NCBI RefSeq assembly: GCF_002157875.1
Contig: NZ_CP021376.1
Coordinates: 868,001-932,000, forward strand
From: Oceanisphaera avium
GTDB taxonomy: Bacteria > Pseudomonadota > Gammaproteobacteria > Enterobacterales > Aeromonadaceae
DNA: 64,000 bases
Direction: 5' to 3'
In this document: in pieces, positions 19,247 to 27,963 of the stretch
How the letters are laid out: every line of letters begins with the position of its first letter
Position numbering within the stretch: position 1 is the stretch's first letter
The notes under the pieces: model-generated
What the model saw: only the letters and a program-made list of their open reading frames with translations
Database searches by the model: none
Told to the model about the DNA's origin: nothing
Position numbers and translations under genes: made by a program

Positions 19247-19828
19247 TTAATGGCTTTCCTCTAAATACTTAATAACTTTGGCTGGTACTCCGGCGACTAA
19301 CGTATTAGCAGCCACCGACTGCGTTACAACAGCGCCTGCCGCCACCACAGCGTTTTCACCAATAATGACGCCTGGCAAAACAGTGACGCCAGCACCTAGC
19401 CAAGCATTACGTTTAATTAAAATACTTTGCAACACCAAGTTTTTTCTGTCCCTCGCCGTAAGGGGATGATTTTCGGTGATCAAGCTCACTTTAGGTCCAA
19501 TCTGGACATTATCTTCAATGGTAATGCCGCCCATATCTAAAAAGCTGCAATCGTGGTTTATAAAAACGTGGCGTCCAAGACGAATATGTTGACCAAAATT
19601 AGTATAAAAAGGCGTAAATATAATGGTGCTGGCATCAATGTCGACGTTAATAATTTCGCTTAAACGACCGCGTATCTGTTTAACGTCGGTGGCACTGTTA
19701 AGCGCGGCCGATAACTTAATAGTACGGGCAATTTTTTGCCATACTTTTTTCATCTCAGGATCGCGATGCTCAATCACTCCCCCAGCCCGCATCCGCGAAA
19801 AAATCGAGGCGTTAGTTGCCGTCATCAT
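19247..19828 (-). CDS. sugar O-acetyltransferase-like left-handed beta-helix acyltransferase
   Basis: A 193-residue protein of the maltose/galactoside acetyltransferase (LacA/Maa, NodL) family. Hexapeptide repeats run from about residue 85 to 175 (GQHIRLGRHVFINHDC, IEDNVQIGPKVSLIT), and the catalytic His is in ENHPLTAR. It ends with the family closing VAGVPAKVIKYLEE. Acetyl-CoA is the expected donor. The acceptor cannot be told. It is divergent from the DUF1971 gene. Confidence 0.85.
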   Translation of the reverse strand: MMTATNASIFSRMRAGGVIEHRDPEMKKVWQKIARTIKLSAALNSATDVKQIRGRLSEIINVDIDASTIIFTPFYTNFGQHIRLGRHVFINHDCSFLDMGGITIEDNVQIGPKVSLITENHPLTARDRKNLVLQSILIKRNAWLGAGVTVLPGVIIGENAVVAAGAVVTQSVAANTLVAGVPAKVIKYLEESH

Positions 19829-19946
19829 TGATTACTCACTTTATTAAGTTGCTTTGGGCTTATGCAAGTCTGTCTCTTGACGATGCCTTGGCTAAGCGAC
19901 TAGGCTGAGCTAACCCTTTTGTATCTGCTAGGCCTTAGGAGCAAAC

Positions 19947-20330
19947 ATGGCTAACATCGTTATTCCCAGTCACTGGAAAATTAAACGCTCAACGCATTTT
20001 TTTACTAAAAATAATATTCCAAAAGCACTATTGACTCATCACAACACCGCTGAAGGGGTCTATGGTCAAATTTGTGTAATGCAAGGCAGCGTTATTTTCT
20101 ATGGTTTTGCCAATGAAGCCGCCACTGAGCCTGAAAAAACCATCACTATCAAAGCAGGAGAGTTTGCAGTAAGCCCTCCTCAGTATTGGCATAGAGTGGA
20201 GCTAAGCGATGATGCGCAGTTTAATATTAACTTTTGGGCAGAAGCTGACACCGGAAATAAAGCCATGTTTAAAAGCTCACGTATTCATAATCAGCCCATA
20301 GAAGAAATATTTGACTCCGCTGATGATTAA
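19947..20330 (+). CDS. DUF1971 (TehB N-domain-like) protein
   Basis: A 127-residue cupin-like protein of the DUF1971 family. WKIKRSTHFFTKNNIP and the closing PQYWHRVELSDDAQFNINFW are characteristic. In Haemophilus-type TehB this domain is fused in front of the methyltransferase domain. Here the methyltransferase is a separate gene 2.2 kb away on the other strand, so this is probably the split-off half. GGAGC precedes the ATG. A role in tellurite or oxyanion detoxification is inference from the fusion. Confidence 0.8.
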   Translation: MANIVIPSHWKIKRSTHFFTKNNIPKALLTHHNTAEGVYGQICVMQGSVIFYGFANEAATEPEKTITIKAGEFAVSPPQYWHRVELSDDAQFNINFWAEADTGNKAMFKSSRIHNQPIEEIFDSADD

Positions 20331-20364
20331 GGCAGCACTAGTATGAACAAGCTAAGCATTTAGC

Positions 20365-21278
20365 TTAGCTTTCATTTTGACCATGCTCTGTTATCCACCT
20401 AGCTGCGGCTTGCATAGCAGACTCATTCACCATAATGCCAAGATGAGTGACCTGTTTAAAATAGGCAATGGTGACGTCTTGTTTAAATAATAAAATGCTC
20501 GACTCAAACTCAGAGGCCGTGAGTGACTCATCATGGGTGCCCACCATCACCAGTACGGGGGCTTGGGTGTGCATTAAGCTTTCTTTATAGTTAAGAGGAT
20601 GCATGCCCTTCATTAACCGGTAAGAGTAAGCAAGGGTTTCGCAGCCATTTTGATAAGTTTTGGGTAAGTTAAAGCGCATCACAGGCGTGGCATTAAAGGT
20701 ACGCAGCCCCACAGCATTTAACACCGACAACACATTCACTTTAGTCTTATTAAGATAGGCCCACCCCCCGCATCTTTTTTTACCATGGCGGTGTTATGCC
20801 CAAAATAGGGCGCAATTAAAATAAGCTGTTGAATATCTTTCGCTTGTTCACCACTGGCAATACGTAGCGCTAAGCCGGCACCAGATGAATGTCCTGCCAA
20901 TATAAATTGTACTCTGCTACTCGACTGCTGCTTAATATGCTCCATTAAGTCCAAGACATCGTGCTCAAGCTGGTCGATATAATCAATATCTCCTCTCCGC
21001 TCGGGCGCCGGCCCATGGCCACGCAAGTCCGGTGTGTACACGTTTGCGACTTGCTGAGCGCTGAGGTAATGGGCAAAGGCGTGTAAATAAGCGCTGTGTG
21101 CCGCTGAGCCATGCAACAAAATGAGATGGACTTCACAAGGAACAGAAGTGGGATAACAGCGAAAACTTAATTGAGCTCCTCCTCGAGTCGTATAAAATTC
21201 CAGTGGCGGCAGTTCATGAGCGGGAAATTTAAGAGGAAACAGCTCGGCGAAGTTAAAAGCGTCTTTTTCAGATGACAT
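20365..21278 (-). pseudogene. alpha/beta hydrolase gene with a one-base frameshift
   Basis: Two overlapping frames together make one alpha/beta hydrolase (monoacylglycerol lipase-like). The upstream part (start ATG at 21278, MSSEKDAFNF) has HLILLHGSAAHS (oxyanion hole) and the nucleophile elbow GHSSGAG. The downstream part supplies the acid Asp (VGTHDES) and the His (VTHLGI). The break is at a run of six Gs on the minus strand (plus 20764-20769): a seventh G would join DAGG directly to WAYLNKTKVNVLS and remove the premature stop. All catalytic residues are otherwise intact, so the loss is recent or a base-calling error. The open frame reaches 21335, but a GTG there is less likely to be the start. 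Confidence 0.8.
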
Positions 21279-21390
21279 GATGAACTCTGTGTAAACGAAG
21301 AAAAAACTGCGGCCTTCAATAGCCACCAGTTTCACATAAGTGGGAGTTACTTATAACGCAGCCCTAATCGCTGAGCAAGATAACCGGTAG

Positions 21391-22440
21391 CTAGGGTATT
21401 TTAAATAACCATTCATCAGTCAAAAATTTACGCACAACCTGCTCGTTAGCGGCCGCTATCTCATGCTCGAGGTACTCGCCCATTTCTACACTATACAGCG
21501 TACAGAAATGCTCAATAAAGGCATCGATAATGGCCGCTTGGCTTAATCCACTTTGACTGCGCATAGGATCTACGCGTTTATTCGCACTCTTAATGCCTTT
21601 ATCCGAGAGCTTTTCTCGGCCAGTACGTAAAATTTGCAGCATTTTTTGCCCGTCAATGTCATAAGCCAGCGTGGCGTGATGAACTAACACCCCATTCGCA
21701 AAGCGTTTTTGGGCGGCTCCGCCTATTTTACCCTGTACTGAGGCGATATCGTTTAGCGGCACATAATGTGCTTTAATGCCAACGGTCGCTAAGGCACCTA
21801 ATACCCACGTATCCAGATATTGATATGACTGCTCTATGCTCATGCCATCCACTAATGAGGTTGGCACAATAAGCGAATAGGTAATGCAGTTACCCGCCTC
21901 CATAAACATGGCGCCGCCTCCCGTAATGCGCCGCACTACTTTAAGGCCTGCTGAGTGGGCGGCGCTCATATCTACTTCATTTTTAACGGATTGAAAAGCG
22001 CCAATAACCACTAGCGAGTCATCCCAATCCCAAAAGCGTAAGGTAGGGGGGCGCAGGCCTTGGGCAACAGAATTGACGAGCACTTCATCTAAAGCCACAT
22101 GTTGGATGGCGGGCAAAGAAACAGGCGGGATCACCATAAAGGTATGATCTTGCCAACTCGTGGCTTTACCTAACGCACGCCTCACTGCTGTGGCTATCGC
22201 TTTTGCAGAAACGCCAAACATCATTACTTCATCATCGAGGGCGCTTAAAATAACTTGAGTTAAGGTATGATGGCTTGCTTGGCCAGATTGGCCTACTAAG
22301 GCGTTATTGATTTGTGCTAGCGCGCAGTCGGGTTCAAGAAAAAAATCACCGGAAATACTTACGTGAGTCATCACATCTTGCACAAGCTCGATATCTGCAA
22401 CGACCAGCTTACCCCCTAGCACCTTATACTCACCATGCAT
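21391..22440 (-). CDS. lipoate--protein ligase with N-terminal accessory domain
   Basis: A 349-residue lipoate ligase. Residues 1-90 (HGEYKVLGGKLVVAD...SGDFFLEPD) form the small LplB-like accessory domain. Residues 100-349 form the catalytic biotin/lipoate ligase domain, with RRITGGGAMF (lipoyl-AMP loop), GKIGGAAQKR (catalytic Lys) and VLVHHATLAYDID. In E. coli LplA the accessory domain follows the catalytic domain; here the order is reversed. The ATG at 22440 is chosen because GGAGG precedes it and M-H-G-E-Y is the usual opening. It would attach lipoate to E2 or GcvH proteins. Confidence 0.88.
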   Translation of the reverse strand: MHGEYKVLGGKLVVADIELVQDVMTHVSISGDFFLEPDCALAQINNALVGQSGQASHHTLTQVILSALDDEVMMFGVSAKAIATAVRRALGKATSWQDHTFMVIPPVSLPAIQHVALDEVLVNSVAQGLRPPTLRFWDWDDSLVVIGAFQSVKNEVDMSAAHSAGLKVVRRITGGGAMFMEAGNCITYSLIVPTSLVDGMSIEQSYQYLDTWVLGALATVGIKAHYVPLNDIASVQGKIGGAAQKRFANGVLVHHATLAYDIDGQKMLQILRTGREKLSDKGIKSANKRVDPMRSQSGLSQAAIIDAFIEHFCTLYSVEMGEYLEHEIAAANEQVVRKFLTDEWLFKIP

Positions 22441-22577
22441 AATACCCTCCTCCATCAGCGTAACCGTATCGTCAATTTCAATATAAATAGAGCCAAGAGT
22501 GGGCTCAGAGAATAGGCGCTAAAAAACGCCTAGTTTTAAGAAGGAGGCGCGCGCCAAAAACGTGTTCAGAGCGCCTA

Positions 22578-23144
22578 TTAGGCTATTTTTTTAGCAAGCA
22601 AAGTGGCAAATTGTAGCTGTGCGCCATTATGCATAGTACCCAGCTCCTCATTATATTTAATGAGCTCCCAGCCTTGGTAGGCGTTTTTTAACTCACCGGT
22701 ATCAAAAGTAAACGAAAATGGCATAGGGCAAGGGTATTGATCAGTACTCATAGCACAGACGATAAGGTTATAACCATTGGGCGCGGTGTGCGCTTGCATA
22801 TCTTTAATCACCTTATCGACGACGCTAGGTTTAAGAAACATTAAAGTCACAGTACAAGAAATAAAGCCATAGCTCTCACTTAACTGAGCTTGATTAATAT
22901 CATAAACCTTAGCGTTAATATTATTCAGTCCTTCGTCGTTAATAATGCGCTGCAACATATCAATCGCATTAGCATTATTATCCACTGCCGTCACCTCAAA
23001 GCCTTGCTGACTCAAAAATAGGGCATTACGTCCATTAGAGCAGCCCATGTCTAACACCTTGCAAGGCGTTATAATATTACAGGCAGCTTTCACTTCACTG
23101 TGCGCGGCATTTAACCCATAGCGGCTATTTAGATCAATTGTCAT
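22578..23144 (-). CDS. tehB: tellurite-resistance methyltransferase TehB
   Basis: A 188-residue SAM-dependent methyltransferase of the TehB family. Motif I is LDMGCSNGRNALFL, preceded by HSEVKAA. The family signatures CTVTLMFLKP, GYNLIVCAM and YPCPMPFSFTFDTGEL are all present. TehB detoxifies tellurite, probably by methylation. The ATG at 23144 is preferred to an in-frame GTG at 23153. The DUF1971 half found fused to TehB elsewhere is encoded at 19947. A weak hairpin (22513-22532) follows the gene. Confidence 0.88.
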   Translation of the reverse strand: MTIDLNSRYGLNAAHSEVKAACNIITPCKVLDMGCSNGRNALFLSQQGFEVTAVDNNANAIDMLQRIINDEGLNNINAKVYDINQAQLSESYGFISCTVTLMFLKPSVVDKVIKDMQAHTAPNGYNLIVCAMSTDQYPCPMPFSFTFDTGELKNAYQGWELIKYNEELGTMHNGAQLQFATLLAKKIA

Positions 23145-23224
23145 GGTGTCCACTCATCATAAGATTATCACCCTCTTACTTTACCCTTTTTAAATGCACT
23201 TTAATATGTATTTAAAATGCTAAT

Positions 23225-23797
23225 TCATGGATAGCGTAAGCGGCGTTCAAGATAACGCTGCTCCTCTTGTACTCGCCTTAGCTCCCAGTCTCGCTCACGA
23301 AGGCTTTGATAAAGATAGCGACGAGTATTAGCATCCTCTTCTTCTATTAATAATCGCTCTAATTCTTGTCGCTGCTGCTGGAGCTTTTCAAGGGTTTGCT
23401 CTGTTTCATAGAGTGCTTTTCCTTTATCAAAGGCGACTAAAAATGCTTGCTCTAAATGAGCCGGACAGGCGTTGCGATAAGTTTGGCCTTGACGCCCGAC
23501 TCTTAAGCCGTTTTCAGGGGTGCAATAGCTAAGTATTCCTTGGTCACGGCCTTCGAAATAACGCGCTTCATTTGGCGTTACGCCAACCTTAGCACAGGCT
23601 TTTCGATGATCGGCAAGGCGAGCTAACGGTTGTCCTACTCGGCCATCACGAAAGCCTTGATCCAGCCAATTAGCCGTTAAACACTGCTCTTCACTCATAC
23701 TGGCACAGCTGCTGAGCAACAATACAATAAAGGAGATATAAGAAAATTTGACCCAATCAGCTGTTAATAAATAATAAGTCCTGCTTATCTGTTTCAT
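23225..23797 (-). CDS. DUF2799 lipoprotein
   Basis: A 190-residue exported protein. The lipobox LLLSSC follows a hydrophobic stretch, so it is probably an outer-membrane lipoprotein. CLTANWLDQGFRDGRVGQPL and GRDQGILSYCTPENGLRVG are typical of the DUF2799 family, which has a cysteine-containing core. The last 60 residues form a charged coiled coil (EQTLEKLQQQRQELERL). The ATG at 23797 has GGTGAGG just upstream. Function unknown. Confidence 0.78.
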   Translation of the reverse strand: MKQISRTYYLLTADWVKFSYISFIVLLLSSCASMSEEQCLTANWLDQGFRDGRVGQPLARLADHRKACAKVGVTPNEARYFEGRDQGILSYCTPENGLRVGRQGQTYRNACPAHLEQAFLVAFDKGKALYETEQTLEKLQQQRQELERLLIEEEDANTRRYLYQSLRERDWELRRVQEEQRYLERRLRYP

Positions 23798-24003
23798 AGC
23801 CTCACCTATTAGCTCAGTGAGCAAAAATTAACCCCGTATCAATGCAGAGTAGCAAATATTAAATTTCTAACCATTTAACTCTTTGCCCACCATAACAAAA
23901 TACAGGGTTAGCCTAGACGTTATAGCCAAAGTGATTAACTAAGATAGATAAAAAAGCATGTGATTTAACACCCAACAATAAGTCACATTTAATTTACGGC
24001 TAT

Positions 24004-24036
24004 AAAAAAGCGCTGCTTGTCTACACAAGCAGCGCT
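24004..24036 (-). terminator. Rho-independent terminator
   Basis: On the minus strand AGCGCTGCTTGT (12 bp, perfect) pairs around the loop GTAG and runs into six Ts. It lies just past the stop at 24065. Confidence 0.93.
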
Positions 24037-24064
24037 GTTAGCTAGCAATATTATGATGCCAAGC

Positions 24065-24955
24065 TTACAAGTCTCTTGCTCTACCCCCTATGGTAGCGGC
24101 AAAACTAGCAACAAATGCACCTAACAGTAATGATGCAAAGGCCCATAAAGCAAATACCGCGGCGGCTTTTCTTGCTTCATCGGCCGCTTCTCTTACTTTG
24201 GCTTCTAGTTCAGAGGCGGCTAATTTGGCATCGGCGGTCACTTGTTGTAATCGCTCGCGCGCTTGCATTTCAGACATATCAGCGCGCTTGGCAATCACAG
24301 CGACCAGATAGTCTTCATCTTGCTGCGTCATTTCACCCTGCGCTAGGCTGCGAGTGAGTATGGTAGTGATTTCTTTGCGATTATCATTTCGATAATACGC
24401 CTCAGAGGGATCATTAGGACGTAATAAGGTGTCGGTAAAATAATCTAGCGAGAGCATATCGTTATCTTTAGCACTTTCCTCTGCTACTTGGGTGGCAGCA
24501 CCCGCTCCTGCACCCACCATAGTGGCACCGGTTTGTGCCGTACCTGAGACAATAGAAGCCGCAGCTGAGCTGAGTAACACAAAGCCTACTACCGAGCTCA
24601 AAGCCCATACTACAAAGCCATGCGCTGTGTCTCTAAAATAAATTTCATCGCCTATAACGTTAGTCCATTTAGTGCGCAAGCGTCCCGTTACATAGCCTGC
24701 CACCCCATATGCAATGATCTGCGTAGCCAATAGCCAAACAATGGTGCCAATAGCAAGAGTGCTACCCGAGGCGCCATCATTTTGCCAAGGCGACACCGAT
24801 ATTAAACCAAGCCCTGTTCCTCCAGTGATCAGCGTTATCGTTAACGCCGCACCAATCACGGCACCGGCAATAATCGCTCCCCAAGATACAGCCGAGCGCT
24901 GAGACTCCCCAAGTGGCTGCACGACGTTATCTGAGACAAGTTCGCTTTTGATCAT
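24065..24955 (-). CDS. multi-pass membrane protein of unknown function
   Basis: A 296-residue membrane protein. Hydrophobic segments lie at about 22-48 (VSWGAIIAGAVIGAALTITL), 66-90, 112-140 and 265-290. A long cytosolic or periplasmic helical stretch at about 200-260, rich in Ala, Glu and Arg, lies between them. The opening SxxSWGAIIAGAVIGAAL is shared with proteins annotated PhnA-like in other Proteobacteria, a label I would not take as a function. It sits just downstream, on the same strand, of the 24-residue peptide gene and near the CsbD gene, suggesting a general-stress setting. Confidence 0.65.
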   Translation of the reverse strand: MIKSELVSDNVVQPLGESQRSAVSWGAIIAGAVIGAALTITLITGGTGLGLISVSPWQNDGASGSTLAIGTIVWLLATQIIAYGVAGYVTGRLRTKWTNVIGDEIYFRDTAHGFVVWALSSVVGFVLLSSAAASIVSGTAQTGATMVGAGAGAATQVAEESAKDNDMLSLDYFTDTLLRPNDPSEAYYRNDNRKEITTILTRSLAQGEMTQQDEDYLVAVIAKRADMSEMQARERLQQVTADAKLAASELEAKVREAADEARKAAAVFALWAFASLLLGAFVASFAATIGGRARDL

Positions 24956-25012
24956 AGCAAGCTCCGTTATGAAGTAATTTAGTAAGGTAGGTGCATAAGA
25001 GATGCGTCTTCA

Positions 25013-25087
25013 TTAATGCATAAATAACGCGAGTAAAATAATAATGGGTATAGGCACACCTATTAACCACAGAAGAATAGATCGCAT
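25013..25087 (-). CDS. 24-residue hydrophobic peptide
   Basis: A 24-residue product beginning MRSILLWLIGVPIP, followed by a run of Ile and Leu and ending LFMH. It is almost entirely a single membrane helix with one Arg near the N-terminus. The ATG at 25087 has AAGGAG seven bases upstream, a full consensus ribosome site, and the stop is TAA at 25013. Peptides with this LLWLxGxPIPIIxLL pattern are widely encoded as hypothetical proteins in Proteobacteria, from memory of the family rather than a search. It precedes the membrane protein gene on the same strand by 57 nt, so co-transcription is likely. Function unknown. Confidence 0.72.
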   Translation of the reverse strand: MRSILLWLIGVPIPIIILLALFMH

Positions 25088-25653
25088 GGTAGTCTCCTTA
25101 TCGAATTAACAATACAAACTAAATAAGTAAACGCTAAGCTAAGTTTAGTTTAGTACTAGCGGCGACTCATTACTTATAAAACTAACCTAATTTTTCTATT
25201 CTTATCCTAAAGTACTTAAACAACACTCTCAGTGTAGTAACTCTTTATAAAATAACATCTTTTTTAAAAATAACTTTCAATCTTAGAGCAGAACTCACAC
25301 TTTTCACTGACTATCTTCATAAGCACTTACTTATTTTTACGTAATATAAAAGTAAGCTTATTTAATTGAAGTAGAGAATCTGACTAAACTCAAGGAGTGG
25401 CATTAACACAGCGACGCAGTTTGTTGTATATTAAAAACGGTCTTTAGTTAACTAACGGCCTTACCAAAAATAATGCCCAACTGTATCTTTTAAATAAGCC
25501 CTAAATTAGACGGCACTGTTTTATAGTTTAATAGAAAAGCCAAAAATTAATTTAAAAATATATTGGCAATTCTATTAAAGTTATGTCTAGACTATCTGTG
25601 TGCTTACGCACTTACTTTAAACTTTTAGAGACGTTTATTTAAAGGAGTTAGGT
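25088..25653. other. long AT-rich intergenic region upstream of csbD
   Basis: A 566-base gap of very AT-rich sequence between the peptide gene and csbD. CTAGACT at 25587-25593 resembles an extended RpoS-type minus-10 element upstream of csbD, but the matching minus-35 (TTGGCA at 25563) is 19 nt away. No open reading frame with a ribosome site is evident. An upstream activating region or divergent promoter is the likely content. Confidence 0.45.
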
Positions 25654-25863
25654 ATGAACGAAGATATCGCTAAAGGTAATTGGAAGCAGTTTAAAGGCAA
25701 GGCAAAAGAGCAATGGGGCAAATTAACCGATGATGATCTGGATGTCATCGACGGTAAGCGCGAACAACTAGTCGGCAAAGTACAAGAGCGCACTGGAATT
25801 GCGAAAGATGAAGCTGAAAAGCAAGTTTCCGATTGGGAAACCACACACCAATATCGGTGGTAA
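25654..25863 (+). CDS. CsbD family general-stress protein
   Basis: A 69-residue hydrophilic helical protein of the CsbD/YjbJ family. NEDIAKGNWKQFKGKAKEQW, then VIDGKREQLVGKVQERTG, are the two characteristic repeats. AAAGGAG lies eight bases before the ATG. Family members are abundant stationary-phase and stress proteins (SigB-controlled in Bacillus, RpoS-controlled in enterics) with no known biochemical role. It is followed directly by a strong terminator, so it is monocistronic. Confidence 0.93.
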   Translation: MNEDIAKGNWKQFKGKAKEQWGKLTDDDLDVIDGKREQLVGKVQERTGIAKDEAEKQVSDWETTHQYRW

Positions 25864-25872
25864 TTTCTTCTA

Positions 25873-25895
25873 AAGGCCCACTCGGGCCTTTTTTA
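25873..25895 (+). terminator. Rho-independent terminator of csbD
   Basis: AAGGCCC pairs with GGGCCTT around a 4-nt loop, followed by a T6 run, 10 nt past the csbD stop. Confidence 0.93.
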
Positions 25896-26005
25896 TTGGC
25901 TCTTTTAAGGCTATTAAGCAGACACGGCAAGACGCTGTGATAAATTATCATCACAGAAAAATAACAGTAAAGGTTTTTATTGGAAGAAAATAACACTGAA
26001 GATTG

Positions 26006-26119
26006 GGTGGCAACCCCGCCAGCCACATCCCGGCACTCAAAGGTTCCTGCTTTGGCTGCTCCCTTCCGGGCCTGACCTAGTAAACAAGATTCTGATGCGA
26101 GAGGACCAACGGGGTCACC
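26006..26119 (-). ncRNA. ffs: 4.5S RNA (SRP RNA, small bacterial type)
   Basis: On the minus strand a 114-nt RNA whose ends pair (GGTGACCCCGTTGG with CTGGCGGGGTTGCCACC). The SRP symmetric and asymmetric loop core is present: CAGGTCAGGCCCGGAAGG-like sequence in which AGGTCAGGCCCGGAAGGGA and GCAGCCA lie on the two sides of the apical hairpin. The length equals that of E. coli ffs. It binds Ffh to form the signal recognition particle. It is free-standing between csbD and the SLC13 gene. The exact 5' and 3' ends are uncertain by a few bases. Confidence 0.95.
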
Positions 26120-26133
26120 ATTGAAGAAAGGCT

Positions 26134-26161
26134 AGTCTAACAAAGCTGAAGCACAATGCAA
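26134..26161 (-). promoter_or_regulatory. sigma-70 promoter candidate for ffs
   Basis: On the minus strand TTGCAT, 16 nt, TAGACT (four of six matches each). It places initiation a few bases before the RNA, leaving a short leader as in E. coli, where RNase P trims the 5' end. Confidence 0.45.
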
Positions 26162-26235
26162 CGCCCCTCCTACTGTTTGCGGCTTTATTAAGCATAGCGC
26201 TTAAAGTAAACGCTATTTAGCCGCTCCTGTGTGAT

Positions 26236-27963
26236 TTAAAATGGAAATACCATCGGCACTAGCGTGAGCACACTGGCAGAATACAAAATGCTGACTGGCA
26301 AACCTACTTTTAGATAATCCACCATTCGATAGCGTCCAGGTGAATACACCATAAGGTGGGTCTGATAGCCAAAAGGAATAATAAAGCAAGCACTGGCTCC
26401 AAATGCCACAGCCATAATAAAAGGCATGGCATCGGCATTAAAGGCGGTAGCTGTGGATAAGCCAATCGGAAAGACTAAGGCGGCGGCGGCATTATTGGTC
26501 ACTACTTCCGTTAAAATAAGCGTAATAAAAAATACCCCAATAAAGGCTCCATAAACCCCATAGCCATTACAGACACTGCGTACCGCATCAGCGACTAACT
26601 GTGCGCCACCTGAGCTTTCTAGCGCTTTAGCTACTGTCAGTGCTGAGCCGATAATCAGCCACAATTCAAAAGGAAAACGCCGGCGTAATTCACTGAGTGA
26701 GAGCACTTTAGTAACTAATAATATGGCTAGCAGTAATAATAAGCCATTGAGCAAAGGCAGCAAACTAAGGGCCGACAAACCGATAACGGTACCAAAGCCA
26801 ACGAAGGCCAATAAGCTTTGTTTAGGCGCGAGTTTAGGACGTTGCAGGGTCCCACTCAGTACATGAAAATTTCGATCAATATAGCGCTGTTCTTTAAAGT
26901 CTGGCCCGACTGCTAGCAATAAACTGTCACCCACGCGCAGCGGTATTTGCCCAAGCTGCCCCGTTAGTCGGTGCTTTCCTCGTCGTATCCCCACCACGCC
27001 TGCATTAAATAAGGTTCTAAAGTCCACTTCACGCAAGGTGCGTTTAGGTAATTCAGACTCGTGGCTGATTACCACTTCCACCAAATTAGAAGCTAACAAG
27101 CGATCGACTTGGGTACCAAACAGTTGTAAGCCCGAAAAGCGTTGTAAGGTTTGTACCTTTTCCACTTCTCCGGTAAATACCAACACATCGCCCTCTTCTA
27201 TTACCTCTTCTGGGGTGACGGGACTGAGCAAACGATCGTGGCGCACAATTTCCAGTAAAAATAAGCCATCGAGGTTACGTAGCTGGTTATCTTCAATGCT
27301 ATTACCGATTAATGAGGAGCCTGCCATCACTTGGGCTTCTAAAAAATAAGATTGGGCCACTTCTTGATCTAGCATGCGGTTTTTCGGTAATAAACGAGCG
27401 CTGAACATTAAGCCCATTATACAAATTAGAGCTACCGGTAGTCCTACTAACGTGAAGTCAAACATGCCAAGGGCCGGTAAGCCGGCATTAATTACAAAAG
27501 AATTAACCACCAAATTAGTGGAGGTGCCTACCAAGGTCGTTATCCCACCCAAAATAGAAGCGTAAGAAAGAGGGATCAATAAACGAGAGGCAGGAATATA
27601 GCGTTGACGAGAAATAACCCCCAACAGAGAGCCCACCACGGCGGTGTTATTTAAAAATGCCGACATCATGGCCGTTAGTCCCATTAAGCGCAGACTGGCC
27701 ATAGACTCTCGACCTTTTAATAGGGCATCGGATAATCGATCAAGTAAGGGAGAGCGCTCAAGAGCTAATGACACCAACATTAATACCACTAACGTCATTA
27801 ATGCGGAATTAGAATAACTACTTAGCAGCGCTTGTTGGTCAATCACGCCTACAAGGACTAAGCCCACCGCCCACGAGGTGAATAAGACGGCCGGTGACCA
27901 CCGCCCCTGGATCAGCAAAACCAACAAGACTCCAACCGATGCTAATACCCAATATGCTGTCAT
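26236..27963 (-). CDS. SLC13 family anion transporter with two RCK_C domains
   Basis: A 575-residue inner-membrane carrier of the SLC13/DASS family with about 11 membrane segments. SFLNNTAVVG- and VVTNNAAAALVFPIG-type NN(T/A) motifs mark the two inverted repeats. A cytosolic insert at about 205-370 contains two TrkA-C (RCK_C) domains: LIGNSIEDNQLRN... and LREVDFRTLFNAGVVGIRR. It is divergent from cysD with about 120 nt between them, a context in which such proteins are usually sulfate permeases. Sulfate as substrate is therefore a reasoned guess. The ATG at 27963 is preferred to the one at 27996, which has no ribosome site. Confidence 0.85.
   Translation of the reverse strand: MTAYWVLASVGVLLVLLIQGRWSPAVLFTSWAVGLVLVGVIDQQALLSSYSNSALMTLVVLMLVSLALERSPLLDRLSDALLKGRESMASLRLMGLTAMMSAFLNNTAVVGSLLGVISRQRYIPASRLLIPLSYASILGGITTLVGTSTNLVVNSFVINAGLPALGMFDFTLVGLPVALICIMGLMFSARLLPKNRMLDQEVAQSYFLEAQVMAGSSLIGNSIEDNQLRNLDGLFLLEIVRHDRLLSPVTPEEVIEEGDVLVFTGEVEKVQTLQRFSGLQLFGTQVDRLLASNLVEVVISHESELPKRTLREVDFRTLFNAGVVGIRRGKHRLTGQLGQIPLRVGDSLLLAVGPDFKEQRYIDRNFHVLSGTLQRPKLAPKQSLLAFVGFGTVIGLSALSLLPLLNGLLLLLAILLVTKVLSLSELRRRFPFELWLIIGSALTVAKALESSGGAQLVADAVRSVCNGYGVYGAFIGVFFITLILTEVVTNNAAAALVFPIGLSTATAFNADAMPFIMAVAFGASACFIIPFGYQTHLMVYSPGRYRMVDYLKVGLPVSILYSASVLTLVPMVFPF

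Noticed and set aside
22511..22579. Several short inverted repeats with AATAGGCGCT and GCGCCTATT
   Set aside because: They may form a weak terminator for tehB, but stems are short and T-runs absent; not enough for a separate element.
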